From Darksidea phi (lineage: Eukaryota > Ascomycota > Dothideomycetes > Pleosporales > Lentitheciaceae): a stretch of 33,567 bases of DNA. How positions within the stretch are numbered: the first letter of the stretch is position 1; the number at the start of each line of letters is the position of its first letter. The stretch spans positions 1-33,567 of the forward strand of contig JASJFT010000333.1 in NCBI GenBank assembly GCA_030770425.1, in the 5' to 3' direction. A program made the position numbers and the translations under genes. Positions 1 to 12,400 of this stretch are shown one piece after another. The notes beneath the pieces are model-generated. The model made no database searches. It was given only the letters and a program-made list of their open reading frames with translations, and was not told where the DNA came from.

Positions 1-471
1 TATATAGCCCTATATATATCTACTTATTTTACTATATAAATTATTATCTAAAAAATATTTTTCCGATATATATACTACGTAACGCGCTCGGCGTATTTAA
101 AGGGTATTATAGAATATATAAGAGAATACTAGTAACTTAATTTTCTATATTACCTAGAAGTTATATACGCGTAGCCCTACTAGAAGATAAGACTTACTTC
201 TCCTACGTCTCTACCTATAGTAAAGCGAGGCTACGGGGGGGTACTCTAAGCTCGGAGGTAGTTATTATAGACTCTAGGTATTATACTACCCGTTTTAGCG
301 GGCTATAAAGGAGAGAAGCTCTAAGTTTAGAGGTAATTACTATAAGCTCTAGGCTATACGCTACCCGTTTTAGCGGGCTATAAAGAAAGGTACTCTAAGT
401 CTAAAGGTAATTACCCTAAGCTCTAGGCGCTATACTACCCGTTTTGGTAGACTATAAGAAGTAGGGGCCTA
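1..471 (-). other. 3' noncoding region of element A1
   Basis: This part lies between the end of pol and the missing 3' LTR and matches A2 from about 32389 to 32928. It holds the 75-bp tandem array (244-460) and about 240 bp of AT-rich sequence. I see no gene. One of the nine surviving TG dinucleotides (445-446) sits in the last repeat unit. Confidence 0.8.
244..460 (-). repeat. 75-bp tandem repeat, three units, in A1
   Basis: Three units recur with the landmark TTTTAGCGG/TTTTGGTAG at 293, 368 and 442, a spacing of 75 then 74 bp. Units share CTCTAAG at 244, 319 and 393. The same unit occurs four times in A2 (32403-32702). The units differ mainly by C/T and G/A transitions, with one unit having TTGG where the others have TTAG. 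The array sits in 3' noncoding sequence just downstream of the chromodomain end; its role is unknown. Confidence 0.88.
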
Positions 472-3400
472 TACTTAGTACTAGCGATTTTTCTAGATTT
501 CTATCTTAACTAGTACCTCGTCTTCTAACTAGGGGCTAAGGAACTTATCTTATAATACGGCTTCTAACTATTAGACTAGTCATTTAGATAGACCTAGCTT
601 ATTAGAATACTTATTATAGAATTCTTTTACTTTTTAGACTATATTTATAAAATCGCTTACTAGGTAGTAGATTAGGTCCGGGTCGTAGTCTATCTATTTC
701 GTTTAATAGTAGAGCTTACTATAAACGATCTAGCTATTAAGAATATAGACTACCGGCTACTCGGAATACCTATTTACTTCTATAGCTAGTTCTTCGGAGA
801 GTACTTAACTAGGTAATAGGTCTTATATAGCTTTATATAATCTATTCGCGTAGAAAATATTATATATCTTTATATAGGAGGGTAACTAGACTACGTAAAA
901 GCTATATCTTTAGCTAATAATAAGATAAGGTCCGTATATTTACTAGTCTAATTTTAGACTTAGCCTCGAGGTAGTAAATCCCTTAGATATAATATAGACT
1001 TAATCTCCTACGTTAAAATCTAGGAGACGGCGTTTTTTATTAACTTATCGACTCTAGGCTTTCTAAGCTACTATAATATTAGCTTAGACGTAGTTATAAA
1101 CCTATTAAACTACGTTAGCTTAGATTTTTACGAACTTCTAGGCTATCTATATAGTTATATTATTTAGTAATTCGAAGGGTTTATAGATATATTCTTACTA
1201 GTCCTAGTAGTAATAAGCCTTATAGTCGAATTCGATCTCGAATAGAAAAAATCCCGTCGTATCGTATAGAAGAATTACCTAGACCTAGTCTATACTAGAT
1301 AGAAGATCGGACTAGTTATTCTAATAGAAGTTTATAAAGGGGCGTAATCGTTAGTCTAGCTATTAATTAAAAACTTCCGTATTACTATTAGTCTATAGGT
1401 AGTAGACTATAGATAATAACTAGCTAATTTCTATAAGCCTATATAATTCTTTCGTAAAGTCTAATACGAACTATAGGTCTTAATCTAAGACTATAGTATA
1501 TAGAGGATTAAAGACTTACTATATATACGTATAGTAGAGAGTAGCTATATCTTTAGTAATAGTAGTCTTAAAGTAGAGTAATAAGAAAGCGCGTTTTAAT
1601 AATCTATATATTACTACGAATATATTATTATATCTCTTATAGTCCTTCGGGAAGTTTTTAAAGTCTATAGAGATATCTTCTTATACCCTCTTAGATATAG
1701 GAAGTAGTTTAAGAAGATCTAGGATCTTATCTTAAGGCTTATAACTTTATTAGTACTACTTATAGTTTCTTATATAATACTTTATATCTTTATTTATTAT
1801 ACCCTAGTAATATAGGTCTCTTAGAAGCCTAATAGTTTTCTTTATATCTAGGTAAGTAGTAATCTATATAATATATACTACCTAGATAAGATAGGTCTTA
1901 AGGAACCCTACTTTAGGTACTACTAACTTCTCTTTTTAGAGGAGGAGCCTAGATAGGGTTAGGAATAGGTACTTATATTCTTAACGAGCTAACTCTTATT
2001 CTAGTTTAAGTATAGTATATATACGATTCTTATAAAGTATATAGTTAAGAAGTAGATAAGAATAAGCTTCGGTTTTATACTTAGAATCCTAGATATTAGT
2101 AGCGATTATTAAGATAGCTATCGTAGTAAAGGTCTATCTAGAGGGGATAAAGACGCGAGTCCTAGTAGCTTTATCTTTTTCCTTCTAAGTTTTTAACTCC
2201 TCCTATTTTCGAGAGAGAGTATCCGCGATAATATTAGTAGTTCTAGAGTAGTAATAAATAGTATAGTAGTAGTCTATAAGCTTCTCGGCCTAGTAAGCCT
2301 ATTACGGGGTTAGTTTATACTTAGTTAAGAAATATTCTAGTATCTAGTAATTAGTAATAACTTAGAAGGGTTTATTTAGTTATAACCCTATAAGCTAAGT
2401 TCTCTATTCGTTTAAACCTCTTATAACCGCGAGTATCTCTTTATTATAGATCTTATAGTTTATTTTTATAGACTTTATTATCTTTATAAAGTAGACTATA
2501 GATTACTAGGTTCTATTATCTTAGAGCTACGTAAAGATATCTACTAGGACGTCGTTATTTATATTAGTTTCTATATAGGTTCTATAGTAGGGCGAGTAAT
2601 ATCTTATAATAATATCCGAATATAATAATATTTTACTTTTTTTAAATACGGCTTACTCTTTAGGCCTAAAGGTATAGAATTTTCCCTTTCGTAGTAGTTA
2701 GATAAGTAGGTAGACTATATAACTATAGTCTTTTAGCTACTTTCGGTAGTAGTTATAAAAATCTAGGTAAGCTTATAACCCTTTTAGGGTTATAGGTTTC
2801 TTCTAGTCTTTAATAGCTACTATCTTATTAGAGTCTATACGGATCCCTTTAGTACTAATAATAAAACTTAAAAACTTTACCTTAGTAACTATAAACTTAC
2901 TCTTTTTAATATTAATCTATAGTCTAGTCTTTTTAAGCTTATCTAGGATTTTACTTATATATTTCTTATACCTAAGGGGGTCCTTTAAGTAAATTAAGAT
3001 ATTATCTATATAGATAGTATAAATCTTATTAATTTCGTCCTTAAGTACTTAATTAATATAGTACTAAAAGGTTATTAGTCTATTATATAGTCTAAAAGGT
3101 AGAATATAGTATTTATAATTCCTATATTATATTTTAAAAGTTATAAGATCTTCTATATTAAGGTTTAATCTAATATAATAGAAGACTTAACGTACGTCTA
3201 GCTTAGTAAAAATCTTTACTTTAGAGAGTTATATTAGTATCTTCTTAATTAAAAAGATAGCCGTAACGTCTTTCTTTATAACTACGTTAATTTTTCGGTA
3301 GTTAATATAGAACCTCTACCCCCCTTCTAGCTTCTTAGTAAATAGAACGGGCGAGACGAAATTAGTATTACTAGTCGTAATAAAGCCCTTTTTTAGGTAC

Positions 3401-4596
3401 TCTTCTAAGTAAGCTTTTAGTAGCTTTAGATATTTAAGGGATATATTATAAAGTAGACTTATACTAAGCTTACTTATATTATCCTTAAGGGTAATTTTAT
3501 AGTTAACGTTCTTTCTTCTAAAGGGTAGCTTATCTAAGTCGACCTTAGAGAAGTAGTCTAGAGTAGCTTCTACGTAATCTTCGTAAGGAAGCTTTTCTAC
3601 TATTATATCTTATACGTTCTATTCCGCTAAGTTTTCTACTAAGTCTTTTAACTATCTATCTTTAATTAATAAGTTAACTTTATATAGACTAGTAGCTTCT
3701 AGTATAACTTCTTTCTTATCTACGAGCTTCTATATCTTAGAAGGCTCGAGAAAATATATATCGAACTTATTACTAGCGATCTACCCTAGTAGATTATTAG
3801 GGATAGGTATTACTTTCTTTTTCTTCCTATTATTTTTTCGGCGACCTCGTTAGCTTTTCTTAGATTTAGTATCCCTTAAACTACTATTAGTATTACTATC
3901 TATATTCCTCTATATTTCCTTAGAAGTAGCTTACTAGTCCTCTATTACTTATAGTAGGGCTTTAGTAGACTCGTAGACCTCCTTCTAGGAGATTATAAGG
4001 GCTTTAATTAGAATCTCTAAACTAAGTATTAGATCCTTTCTAAGTAAGTAGACCTTCTTCTATACTTTAACCTACTAATTAATTAGATTATTACGACGTA
4101 AAGCGTCGTCCTAGTATTCTAGGTCTAGCTTCGGATCTAGCTTCCTTATAGCGGTTAGATTATATTTTATCTACTTTAGGATATCGTCTAGCTAGTATAA
4201 AGTCCGGTTATAATAGTCGATTAAGGACTAGGTTTACTTAAAGAATTTTCTTCTAAGTATTATATTATAATACCCGAGCTTATAGAAGAGGAACTAGGTA
4301 GATATATTCTTTTCCTAAATTAATAGATTAGCTTAGATAGCTATATTAACTAAGTAACCGTATTTTCTATTAAACCCGTTAAGAGGGATCGGTTTCTTTA
4401 GTCGATAGAAGACGGGCTTTAGCTTTTTCTTTACTATCTTTAAATATTTAAAGTAGACTAATAGGTATATACTAGTATTACTATCTACTAATCCTCTTAG
4501 CTATATAGCTAGGCTATTTACTATAAGTTAAATAGAGAGTATAAATAATTTCGAATCGACGAGCTATAGTATCTTAATAAGCTATTAATAATTAAG
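472..4596 (-). pseudogene. A1 pol (protease, RT, RNase H, integrase, chromodomain), inactivated by RIP
   Basis: This is a dead polyprotein for reverse transcription and integration. Landmarks on the minus strand, all in one frame, are: protease Asp codon at 4483-4485; RT YxDD box at 3001-3012, now reading Tyr-Ile-Asp-Asn; integrase Asp at 1663-1665, Asp at 1483-1485 and Glu at 1375-1377, giving D,D-35-E spacing; and a chromodomain at about 557-756. Distances between landmarks equal those in A2 exactly (1479, 1341 and 975 bases). Stop codons are TAA/TAG where Gln or Trp codons are expected. One in-frame TGA at 580-582 stands where A2 has CGA. The start cannot be placed because ATG does not survive; the ends are taken from A2. 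Confidence 0.88.
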
Positions 4597-6734
4597 GAGT
4601 TTAATTACTTCTATATAGACTACTAGGGAGGAGCTCTTCCCTAGTAGCTTTTATTTTTTAATACTATAGAGGAGACGTTAGAGTTATACTCTAAACTACT
4701 TTTCTCTTTATACGGGGAGTTTAAATAAGCTTCTTCCTTAGAATTATTAGAGAAGGTAGTATTAACTTCTACTTTTATAGTATTCTATATTACCTTATAT
4801 ATAATATAGTTAGGGTAGTTTTACTATTTATTTCTTTTCCTATAATCGAAATAATGGTCTTACTCCTTATACTCCTTAAAAGAGTAGTTATAGAGCTTAG
4901 AGGTATCTTTAAAGTAAATAGGTCTCTTTTTTAACTTATTAGAAAAGGGTCTACTTACGGTCGGCTACTTTCTCTTAGAGATAGCTAATCGGTTACTTTA
5001 GGCGAGCCGGGTCTTTTAGTACTAGTTATTCTTAAGTAGTACTCTATTAGCTAAAGTTATATATTTATAGAGCTTACTAAAGATAGAATTACTATTATTA
5101 AATAGATCTATCTTATTTCTTAGCTCGAAGTAGAGCTTATCTACGAATTCTTCGTTCTACTAGTAGTAAGGTAAATAGACTTCTATTACTAGATATTTAA
5201 AATTCTTAATAAAGTTACTAACTTCGCTAAACGTATTTATACGTAGTCGGTAGAATTTAACTTTTATCTTCTTCTTCGTATAGGAATCTTCGTAGTATTT
5301 CTTAATATATTCTAATAGGTCTATATCGGATATAAAGTCTACTTCTTCTTCCCTAGAATTTAGCTATATCTAAATATAGTCTTTTACCGGGTCTACTAGT
5401 CGGGATATAATATAGGCTCGACGGATCTTAGCTATCTACTAGAGGGTTTCTTATATATACTAGTCCTTATTAATAGTAAGTTTCTATTCTATATTATAGA
5501 GCTAGTTCTTTAACTTAGGCTCTCCGTTATTTTTAAATAAGATAGAATTAGGGTAGAATATAGTCTTTTAGAAGTTAGAGGTTTATAGGGATTTACTTTA
5601 ATAGTTTCCTATAACGTTCTTCTCCTAAATAAGAACCTATATTCTATTACCTAAGATAATAGTTATAAACCCTAGTAAGACTAATAGAGATCTTATAGGG
5701 GAGATACTAGGGCGGAGAGTAAAAGTATTTTCTATTTTCTCTATAGTAAAGGGTAGTATATTTAATTCTAATAGGTACTCGTAATAGTTCTTATTAGGTA
5801 GAGGAGTCCGTATTAGATCTAGGAACGTAATTAGTTTAGTAGTTAGCTCTTTTTATAAGAAGCTTAACTAAAAGGTTAGATACTAGACTAAATCCTATTA
5901 GAACCTTCCTAGGAGCCCGGGGGTTTAAAGTAGAATATAATAGGTAAGAGAGGTCCTTTAGAAGCCGATATTTAGACTATTTAGTTATACTATCGTAGAG
6001 AGGAGTCTTACCTCTTCTATATCTTATCTACTATTAGGATTACGTTATAATAGCGGAGCCTCGAGAGTAGACTTAGGATTATACTAAGGGAGGACTACGA
6101 GTCCGGTCTTTATATAGGTAGCTATAGGGAAGGACTATTTAAGGTCTTCCTCTAAACTCTACTATCTACTTATAGTTCTCTAGACTTATTAGAGCTCTTC
6201 TTATAGCTTTTTAACTTACCTTCTATAGTTATCCCTTTTCTTAACTAATTAGTTAAACTTATCGGCTATAGTATTTATAAAGGTATTTTTACTAACTATA
6301 CCTACTTCTATAGTATATACTAGCCTTTTAACTATAATAAGACGGAGACTATTATCTATTAGGGTATTAATAATTAGATTAGGCCCCTCCTAGGTAGCTA
6401 GTATATCCCGGACTATATTATAGTCTAGAAGTTCTTCCTATTCTTCCGTATTTATTAGGTAGGGGATTTAGGGTCTATTTTCTCCTCTAAGTAATTTAAC
6501 CCTCTTGGCGTACTTATCGATCTTCTCTTTAAGGCTATCTTTACTTATACTCTCCTCTTAAGAGAGGAAGATAGTCTTAAGGGTCTAGGGGTTAATATAT
6601 ATATCTTTATTAATAAATACCTCTAAGGGGGTTAGTTTATAGGCCTTAGTTAGCTTTTACTAGTACGCTTCCTCTTTAGAGGAGGGTATCTTACTTCTAG
6701 CCTAGCTCTAAGACCTAGTCTAAGCTCGCGTACT
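4500..6734 (-). pseudogene. A1 ORF1/gag, inactivated by RIP
   Basis: This is the counterpart of A2 ORF1 (26123 onward) with no net length difference. It codes a long N-terminal region, then a gag-like domain, then a basic zinc-knuckle-like patch at about 4825-4862. At that patch A1 keeps a rare CA (TG on the plus strand at 4855), giving a His codon where A2 has Tyr. The second kept TG, at 6506, is also in this ORF. The frame differs from pol by -1 (zinc-patch codon to protease codon is 374 bases), exactly as in A2, so the offset is ancestral. The exact N-terminus is uncertain: at the position where A2 has ATA, A1 has ACG, so that codon was probably not the start. Confidence 0.75.
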
Positions 6735-7135
6735 CCTTACCCTACTTAGGGCTCGGCTTAGGGCCTTTCCCTTTTCTTTATCTTTCTTCTATAGGGAGGT
6801 CTTACGGGAAGATAGTTTTAAAGGGTCTACTTAGCCTAGAGAGTCTACTATCTTATTATTATACTAATTTAGTAATTTAGTTAATCGTATAAAGATAAGT
6901 TAGTTATAGGGTTTAGGATATAGGTCTAACCCTACGTAATACTTTTATAGGTCTCTTCTCTCTAAGAGAGATACTAGATACTCTAGTAATATTAGAACTT
7001 AAAGTAGTCGGTTTTAAGACTTATCTAAGAGAGTACTATACGCTACCTACCCTAAGTACCGTAGACCTCTAGGGATTTTAGAGGGGTTAATATTTAGCTA
7101 CTATCTCCGGCCGAAAGTTAGAGATCTTAGGATAA
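6735..7135 (-). other. 5' leader of element A1
   Basis: This is about 400 bp between the 5' LTR and ORF1, matching the A2 leader 25722-26122 base for base in length. A primer-binding site should start just inside the LTR end at 7135, but RIP has changed it and I cannot match it to a tRNA. No gene is seen. Confidence 0.7.
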
Positions 7136-7403
7136 TATAAGACCCTAGGACTAAGTATAATTAACTAGGAGTTATAATAGCTAAGGTAGCCTTCTAATTA
7201 ACTAATAGTAGAATCGGTATATTAAAGCTATCCTAAGATAGTACTATAAGGGTATAAGAATAAGGGGTTCTTATACCTAAATAGGGCTTAGCGCGCTAAA
7301 TAAGCTAACTAACTATTAGACTAATCCTCGGGATTATCTAATCTACTAACCGAAATAGGAAATAAGTAAAATAACTAGGTTATCTAGGAAACGGGCCGTA
7401 ATA
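7136..7403 (-). repeat. A1 5' LTR, 268 bp
   Basis: The length is the same as both A2 LTRs (268 bp) and the match is close end to end. In element orientation it begins TATTACGG and ends CTTATA, the RIP products of the usual TG...CA termini. The next bases outside the element are GATAT (7404-7408). The matching target-site copy would lie left of the window. Confidence 0.93.
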
Positions 7404-7525
7404 GATATTAAGACCTAAGTAGGTCCTTTAAGATTTAGTTTATTTAATAAATAGCTCCTCTACTCTATTTTCTTATAGAAGAAAGATAAAGATAAGATAT
7501 AAGTTATAAATATAATAAGTAATAT
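7404..7525 (+). mobile_element. A3 fragment, first piece (old A-type element)
   Basis: Joining this stretch to 15899-16035 after removing the B1/B2 insertion gives an imperfect match to the A2 leader and ORF1 start (about 26000-26263). The best stretch is the TATAGAAGAAAGATAAA block near 7484. Upstream similarity is weak and needs a gap. A1 abuts it directly at 7403, which suggests A1 inserted into A3. It is much more AT-rich than A1 or A2. Confidence 0.6.
7521..7525. repeat. Target-site duplication AATAT, left copy, outer B1 element
   Basis: AATAT directly precedes the B1 5' LTR and recurs directly after the 3' LTR at 15894-15898. A five-base match in AT-rich DNA is weak alone. The two LTRs it brackets also share subtype-specific changes that the middle LTR at 8852 lacks. 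Confidence 0.75.
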
Positions 7526-7991
7526 TATTATAAACTAAATATATACTATAGAATAATAGTAAGAAGAGTTACCTAAGATTAAATCTATTACTAGCTCTAA
7601 TATAGAATATAACGATTATAATTATAGTATAAATAATAATTAATATAGATAACTCTACTAGAAAGTTATATAAAGAATCTATACCTTAATAAGAATAGAT
7701 CTAAGAGTTATATAATAGCTTAGTAGATCTATTAGAATAGAGCTATAGAGCTATAGCTTAATAAATCTATAGATATAGAGCTATAGATCTAAAAGAACTA
7801 AATTAATATATAATAACTACGAATCTTCTAAATAAGTCTTACTTCGATATAGTTAATTTAAATCTAGATTAATCCTTATCTATTAATATAATTAAACTAT
7901 TATCTATTTATTTTTACTTCTTCTTTTCTATCTTAAGTATAAACCCCTAAACGAGACTAAATAATCTATTAGGCTCGGATCCCGTTTAATA
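7526..7991 (+). repeat. B1 5' LTR, 466 bp
   Basis: It starts TATTATAAAC and ends GTTTAATA, RIP versions of TG...CA. It shares with the LTR at 15428 the variants AAAGAATCT (near 7670) and AAGTCTTACTT (near 7834), where the LTR at 8852 differs. It contains several GAGCTATA/AGCTATAG repeats between 7740 and 7790. Confidence 0.92.
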
Positions 7992-8129
7992 TCTTAACTA
8001 TCTAGTAGATAGGAATAACTAACTATAATAGTAAAAGAAGGAACATAATAAAGCGAAGCGGTATAGCTACTAATTTAGATTAAACCCTTAGAGGTAGAAA
8101 GCTATAGGGAATTTAGTTCCCTAAAAGAA

Positions 8130-8851
8130 AGTATAACTATAGAAAACTTTAAAAGGGTTATTAAGAATTAATATATATTTAAAAAGAGAGAAGATATACT
8201 AAAAGCTTAACTTATAAAGTTAACTACTTAACTTTAAAGATATATAAGTAAACTATTAAAGCTTAAAGAACTAGAGAAGTTTAATAAGATAAGATTAAAA
8301 CTTAAAGGATTCCTAGCTAATATAGTAATCTATCTTAACCTTAATAGAATAAAACTACCTATTAAAAGTAATAAAGTATTATTTATAGTAGCTTAATTTA
8401 TAAAAAAAGCTATTACTTAGTTTAAGACGTATCTAAATAAATAACTATAATTACTAAAGACTTAGTAAAGTAATAAAATAAAGACTATCTTCTTAAGTTA
8501 TAAGTATTTTAAGAATAAGTTATATATTACTTTTAGAAATATTAATTTAGAAAGATTAATAGAATAAAAAATTATATATCTTAGATAGATAAAATCTACT
8601 ATAACCTATACGTCTAAGTTTAAATAACTTACTATAAATATCTAATAGGGAGAGGTAGCCCTTATATTATAATATTATAAAGGACTAAAAGACTATATCT
8701 ATTATAAAATAATTTAGATAGAATAACCCTAGACTATAAAAGAACTAATCGAATAAACTATTAAGATTAATAATAACCTCTATCTTTAGAACCTAGAAAG
8801 AAAGGAGAAGATTAGATTCTACGAAAAAAAAAAGGAAGAAAAATACTATAG
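8130..8851 (+). pseudogene. B1 gag fragment, RIP-inactivated and cut by B2
   Basis: This is the N-terminal and central part of a retrotransposon Gag. It is colinear with B2 gag: 721 bases from the AGTATAACT landmark (8130) to CTATAG (8851), as from 9455 to 10176. It stops where the LTR of B2 begins, before the zinc knuckle. 7992-8129 is untranslated leader. A surviving CA at 8044-8045 lies in that leader; the homologous B2 base is C rather than A, so it looks like a later transversion. Confidence 0.85.
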
Positions 8852-9316
8852 TATTACGAACTAAATATATACTACGGAATAGTAGTAAGAAGAGCTATTT
8901 AAGATTAAATCTATTACTAGCTTTAATATAGAATATAATAACTATAACTATAGTATAAATAATAATTAGTACGAATAGCTTTACTAAGAAGTTATATAAT
9001 AGATTTATACCTTAGTAAGAATAAATCTAAGGGTTATATAATAGCTTAGTAGATCTATTAGAATAGAGCTACGGAGCTATAGCTTAGTAGATCTATAGGT
9101 ATAGAGTTATAGATTTAAGAAAACTAAATTAATATATAATAATTATAAATCTTCTAAATAGTTTTTCTCTCTTTATAGTTAATTCGAATCTAGATTAATC
9201 CCTACCTATTAATATAATTAAACTATTACCTACTTATTTCTACTTCTTCTTTCCTATCTTAAGTATAAACCCTAAACGAGGCTAAATAACCTATTAGACT
9301 CGGACCCTATTTAATA
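8852..9316 (+). repeat. B2 5' LTR, 465 bp
   Basis: It starts TATTACGAAC and ends TTTAATA. It has ATAGATTT (near 9000) and the CTCTCTTTATAG variant (near 9168), matching the B3 LTR type rather than the flanking LTRs at 7526 and 15428. The five bases before it are TATAG, and no matching copy follows the 3' LTR at 15893. This supports the loss of its own 3' end. Confidence 0.9.
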
Positions 9317-9454
9317 CTTTAACTATCCGGTAGGTAGGAATAACTAATTATAATAGTAGAAGAAGAAACCTAATAAAATAGAGCGGCGTAGCTACTAACT
9401 TAAGCTAAACCTTTAGAGGTAGAAAGCTATTAGAAGTTTAGCTTCTTAGAAGAT

Positions 9455-12400
9455 AGTATAACTATAGAAAATTTTAAAAGAGTTATTAAGAATTAGTATA
9501 TATTTAAGAAAAGAGAGAATATATTAGAAGCTTAGCTTATAAAGTTAACTATCTAACTTTAAAAGTATATAAGTAAACTATTAAAGCTTAAAGAACTAGA
9601 GAAGTTTAATAGAATAAGATTAAAACTAAGAGGATTTCTAGCTAATATAATAATTTATCTTAACCTTAATTAAATAAAACTATCTACTAAGAATAATAAA
9701 GTATTATTTATAACTATTTAGTTTATAGAAAAGACTATTATCTAGTTTAAAATATATCTAAATAAATAACTATAACTATTAAAGACTTAGTAAAGCGACG
9801 AAATAAAGGCTATCTTTTTAAGTTATAAGTATTTTAAAAATAAGCTATATATTACCTTTAGAGATATTAATTTAGAAAAATTAGTAAAATAAAAAATTAT
9901 ATACCTTAGGTAGACGAAATCTACTATAACCTATATATCTAAGTTTAAATAACTTACTATAAAGATCTAATAAGAAGAGGTAGCTCTTATATTATAATAC
10001 TATAAAGGATTAAAAGACTATATCTACTACGAAATAATTTAAATAGAACGACTCTAGACTATAAGAGAACTAATTAAATAAGCTATTAAGATCGACGATA
10101 ACCTCTATCTCTAAAACCTAGAAAGAAAGAAAAAGATCGGATTCTATAAAAAGAAGAAGAAAGAAAAATACTATAGACTAGAAGTAATAGTCCTAGAGAC
10201 TAGTCTAAAATCTAAAAAGAAGAGATAAAACCTTAAGAGAGCTCTATAAAAAGTAAGTATACTTTAAATATAAGAAGTAAGAATATCTAGTAAAAGACTA
10301 TAAATTAGATCTAAGAAAAGAGAAATCCTAATATACTTAGTAGGGTAAAAGGAATAGAGTAGCTATAATATAAAAATATAATACTATATATTAGATAACT
10401 TATATATATAATTAGTATAAGATATATTATAAAACTAAGTTAAATACTAGTTATTAATTATAAAAATAGTAAGTAGCTATAACTTAGAAGTCTTAGAGGA
10501 GAATTTTATTCTTATTAGAAGTATAAGAAAAAGTATCTAAAGAAGACTTATCTATAAAATAAAAAGATTTTAATAATACTATAAATATACTATTATAAAT
10601 AGTTAATAATAATAATAAGTCCTTAAAATTAGAAAAAGAAAACTTAGTTATAATATATAAAAATATTAAATATCTATAAATAACTCGACTATCTAAAGAA
10701 GAAATAGAACTAGTACTAGAACTTAATATAACTTATACTTAAGCCTTATAGTTTATAGAGAAAACTATAATATTTATAATAATATAGAAGATTTATAAGA
10801 AATAGTCTAAATCTTATCTAATATATCGACTATTTAAAGATTTTAAATAATAGATTAAATAAAATTTTATTATTATAGATCTTATACCTAATTAAGAAAC
10901 TTAGAAAGAAATATAGTATATTATAAAAATAGTAGATAAAGAATAACTATAGTATATAGTAATTAAATAATAAATTTCTATAAGAACGACTTTTATAAAA
11001 TATAATAATTAGAGATATAAGATTAATCTAGAGAATAATTTATAGTATAAAATAAAATATTTAATATACTTTAAGATTATATAGATCTTATATATATAAA
11101 AGAAATATAGACTCTATAAGAGAGTAAAGTAAAAAAATAATTACTATCTAGTAAAAGACTATAATAAGAGGATTATCTAAGTAATTATACTAGAAGTAGT
11201 ATATAGATAGTAATAATCTAAGAATTAATAATAAAAAGAATATATTAGGATTACGCTAGAATTACTTCTACTATTAAACTATATCCTAGAAAGACTATAG
11301 TACGAATACCTAGAGAATAAATACCTAAAGTATATTTAGACTAAGATTAATATAAAATATTAGCTAAAAAAGATAAGAATTTAGAAAACTAGAGGATAGA
11401 ATTATATCTATATCTAAGAAACCTACTAGAGAAGAATAATTATTATACTAATTAATAGTAGAGCTATATAGATCTTTATTAATAAGGACTTTATTTAATA
11501 AAAAAAGATTCCTTAATAAAAGAAATAATACTCTAGTATTATATATACTATAGAAGAAGAACTCTTTAATAAATCTATAATATATAAAACTAAAAGTAAA
11601 CTTAGACTATATAATTAGAAAAAGAAGAATAAGATATTTAATATTATTAAGATATTAGAAGACTAAGATATAATCTTAGAAATATTATAGCTATAAGAAG
11701 CTAATTCTTATATTAAATAAATAAACTAATAAGTAACGTTTTTATAGAAAGCTAACGTAACTAAAAGAAAAGACTATAATATACTAAAATAATATAAAAG
11801 ATAGAAGGTACTATTTATAGAATTAAAGAAAAGTCTACTCTAGTATTAGTTCTAGGATTATACGATTCTATTATAGAAAGAAAAAACTCTAGAATTTAGA
11901 CTAATCTATAAGTTAATTAAGAAAGAAGAAAAGATTATAATAAAATATCTTAAAGATAATCTTATAAAAAGGTATATTTAATATTTAAATTTATTTATAG
12001 AATACCTAGTTTTCTTTATACCTAAGAAGAATATTATAGAACTATAATTATATATTAACTACTAAATACTTAATAATATTATAATTAAAAATTAATACCC
12101 CTTATCTCTAATATTAGAAATATAGAATTAATTAAGAAAAGTCTAATAGTTTATATAAGTAGATATCTAAAATATATTTTACTAAATTAGAATTAAGAAA
12201 GATAAAGAATAGAAAATAGCTTTTAAAACTAAGAAAGGACTATATAAATACTAAGTAATATCCTTTAGACTTACTAATATATCTATAATATACTAGAAAT
12301 AAATTAATAATATTTTATAAAACTATCTTAACTAGTTCGTAATAGTATACCTTAATAATATCCTAATCTATTTTAAAATAGAAAAGGAATATAAAGAATA

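Larger units (their letters stand above)
1..7403 (-). mobile_element. Element A1: Ty3/gypsy chromovirus, family A, left end outside window
   Basis: This is an LTR retrotransposon on the minus strand, the inverted partner of A2. The 5' LTR is 7136-7403, followed leftwards by leader, ORF1/gag, pol with a chromodomain, a short tandem array and 3' noncoding sequence. The 3' LTR lies beyond position 1. Every landmark from LTR to chromodomain satisfies A1 position + A2 position = 32857, so the two copies have no net indel over about 6.8 kb. Left of the tandem array the sum becomes 32933 because A2 carries one more repeat unit. All reading frames are destroyed by C-to-T changes at CA on both strands. 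The copy is visibly richer in G and C than the B elements next to it, with a sharp change at 7403/7404. Confidence 0.93.

Noticed and set aside
4854..4856. A plus-strand ATG as a possible start codon.
   Set aside because: It is the reverse complement of a His codon in the A1 zinc patch on the minus strand, and it leads only into short frames.
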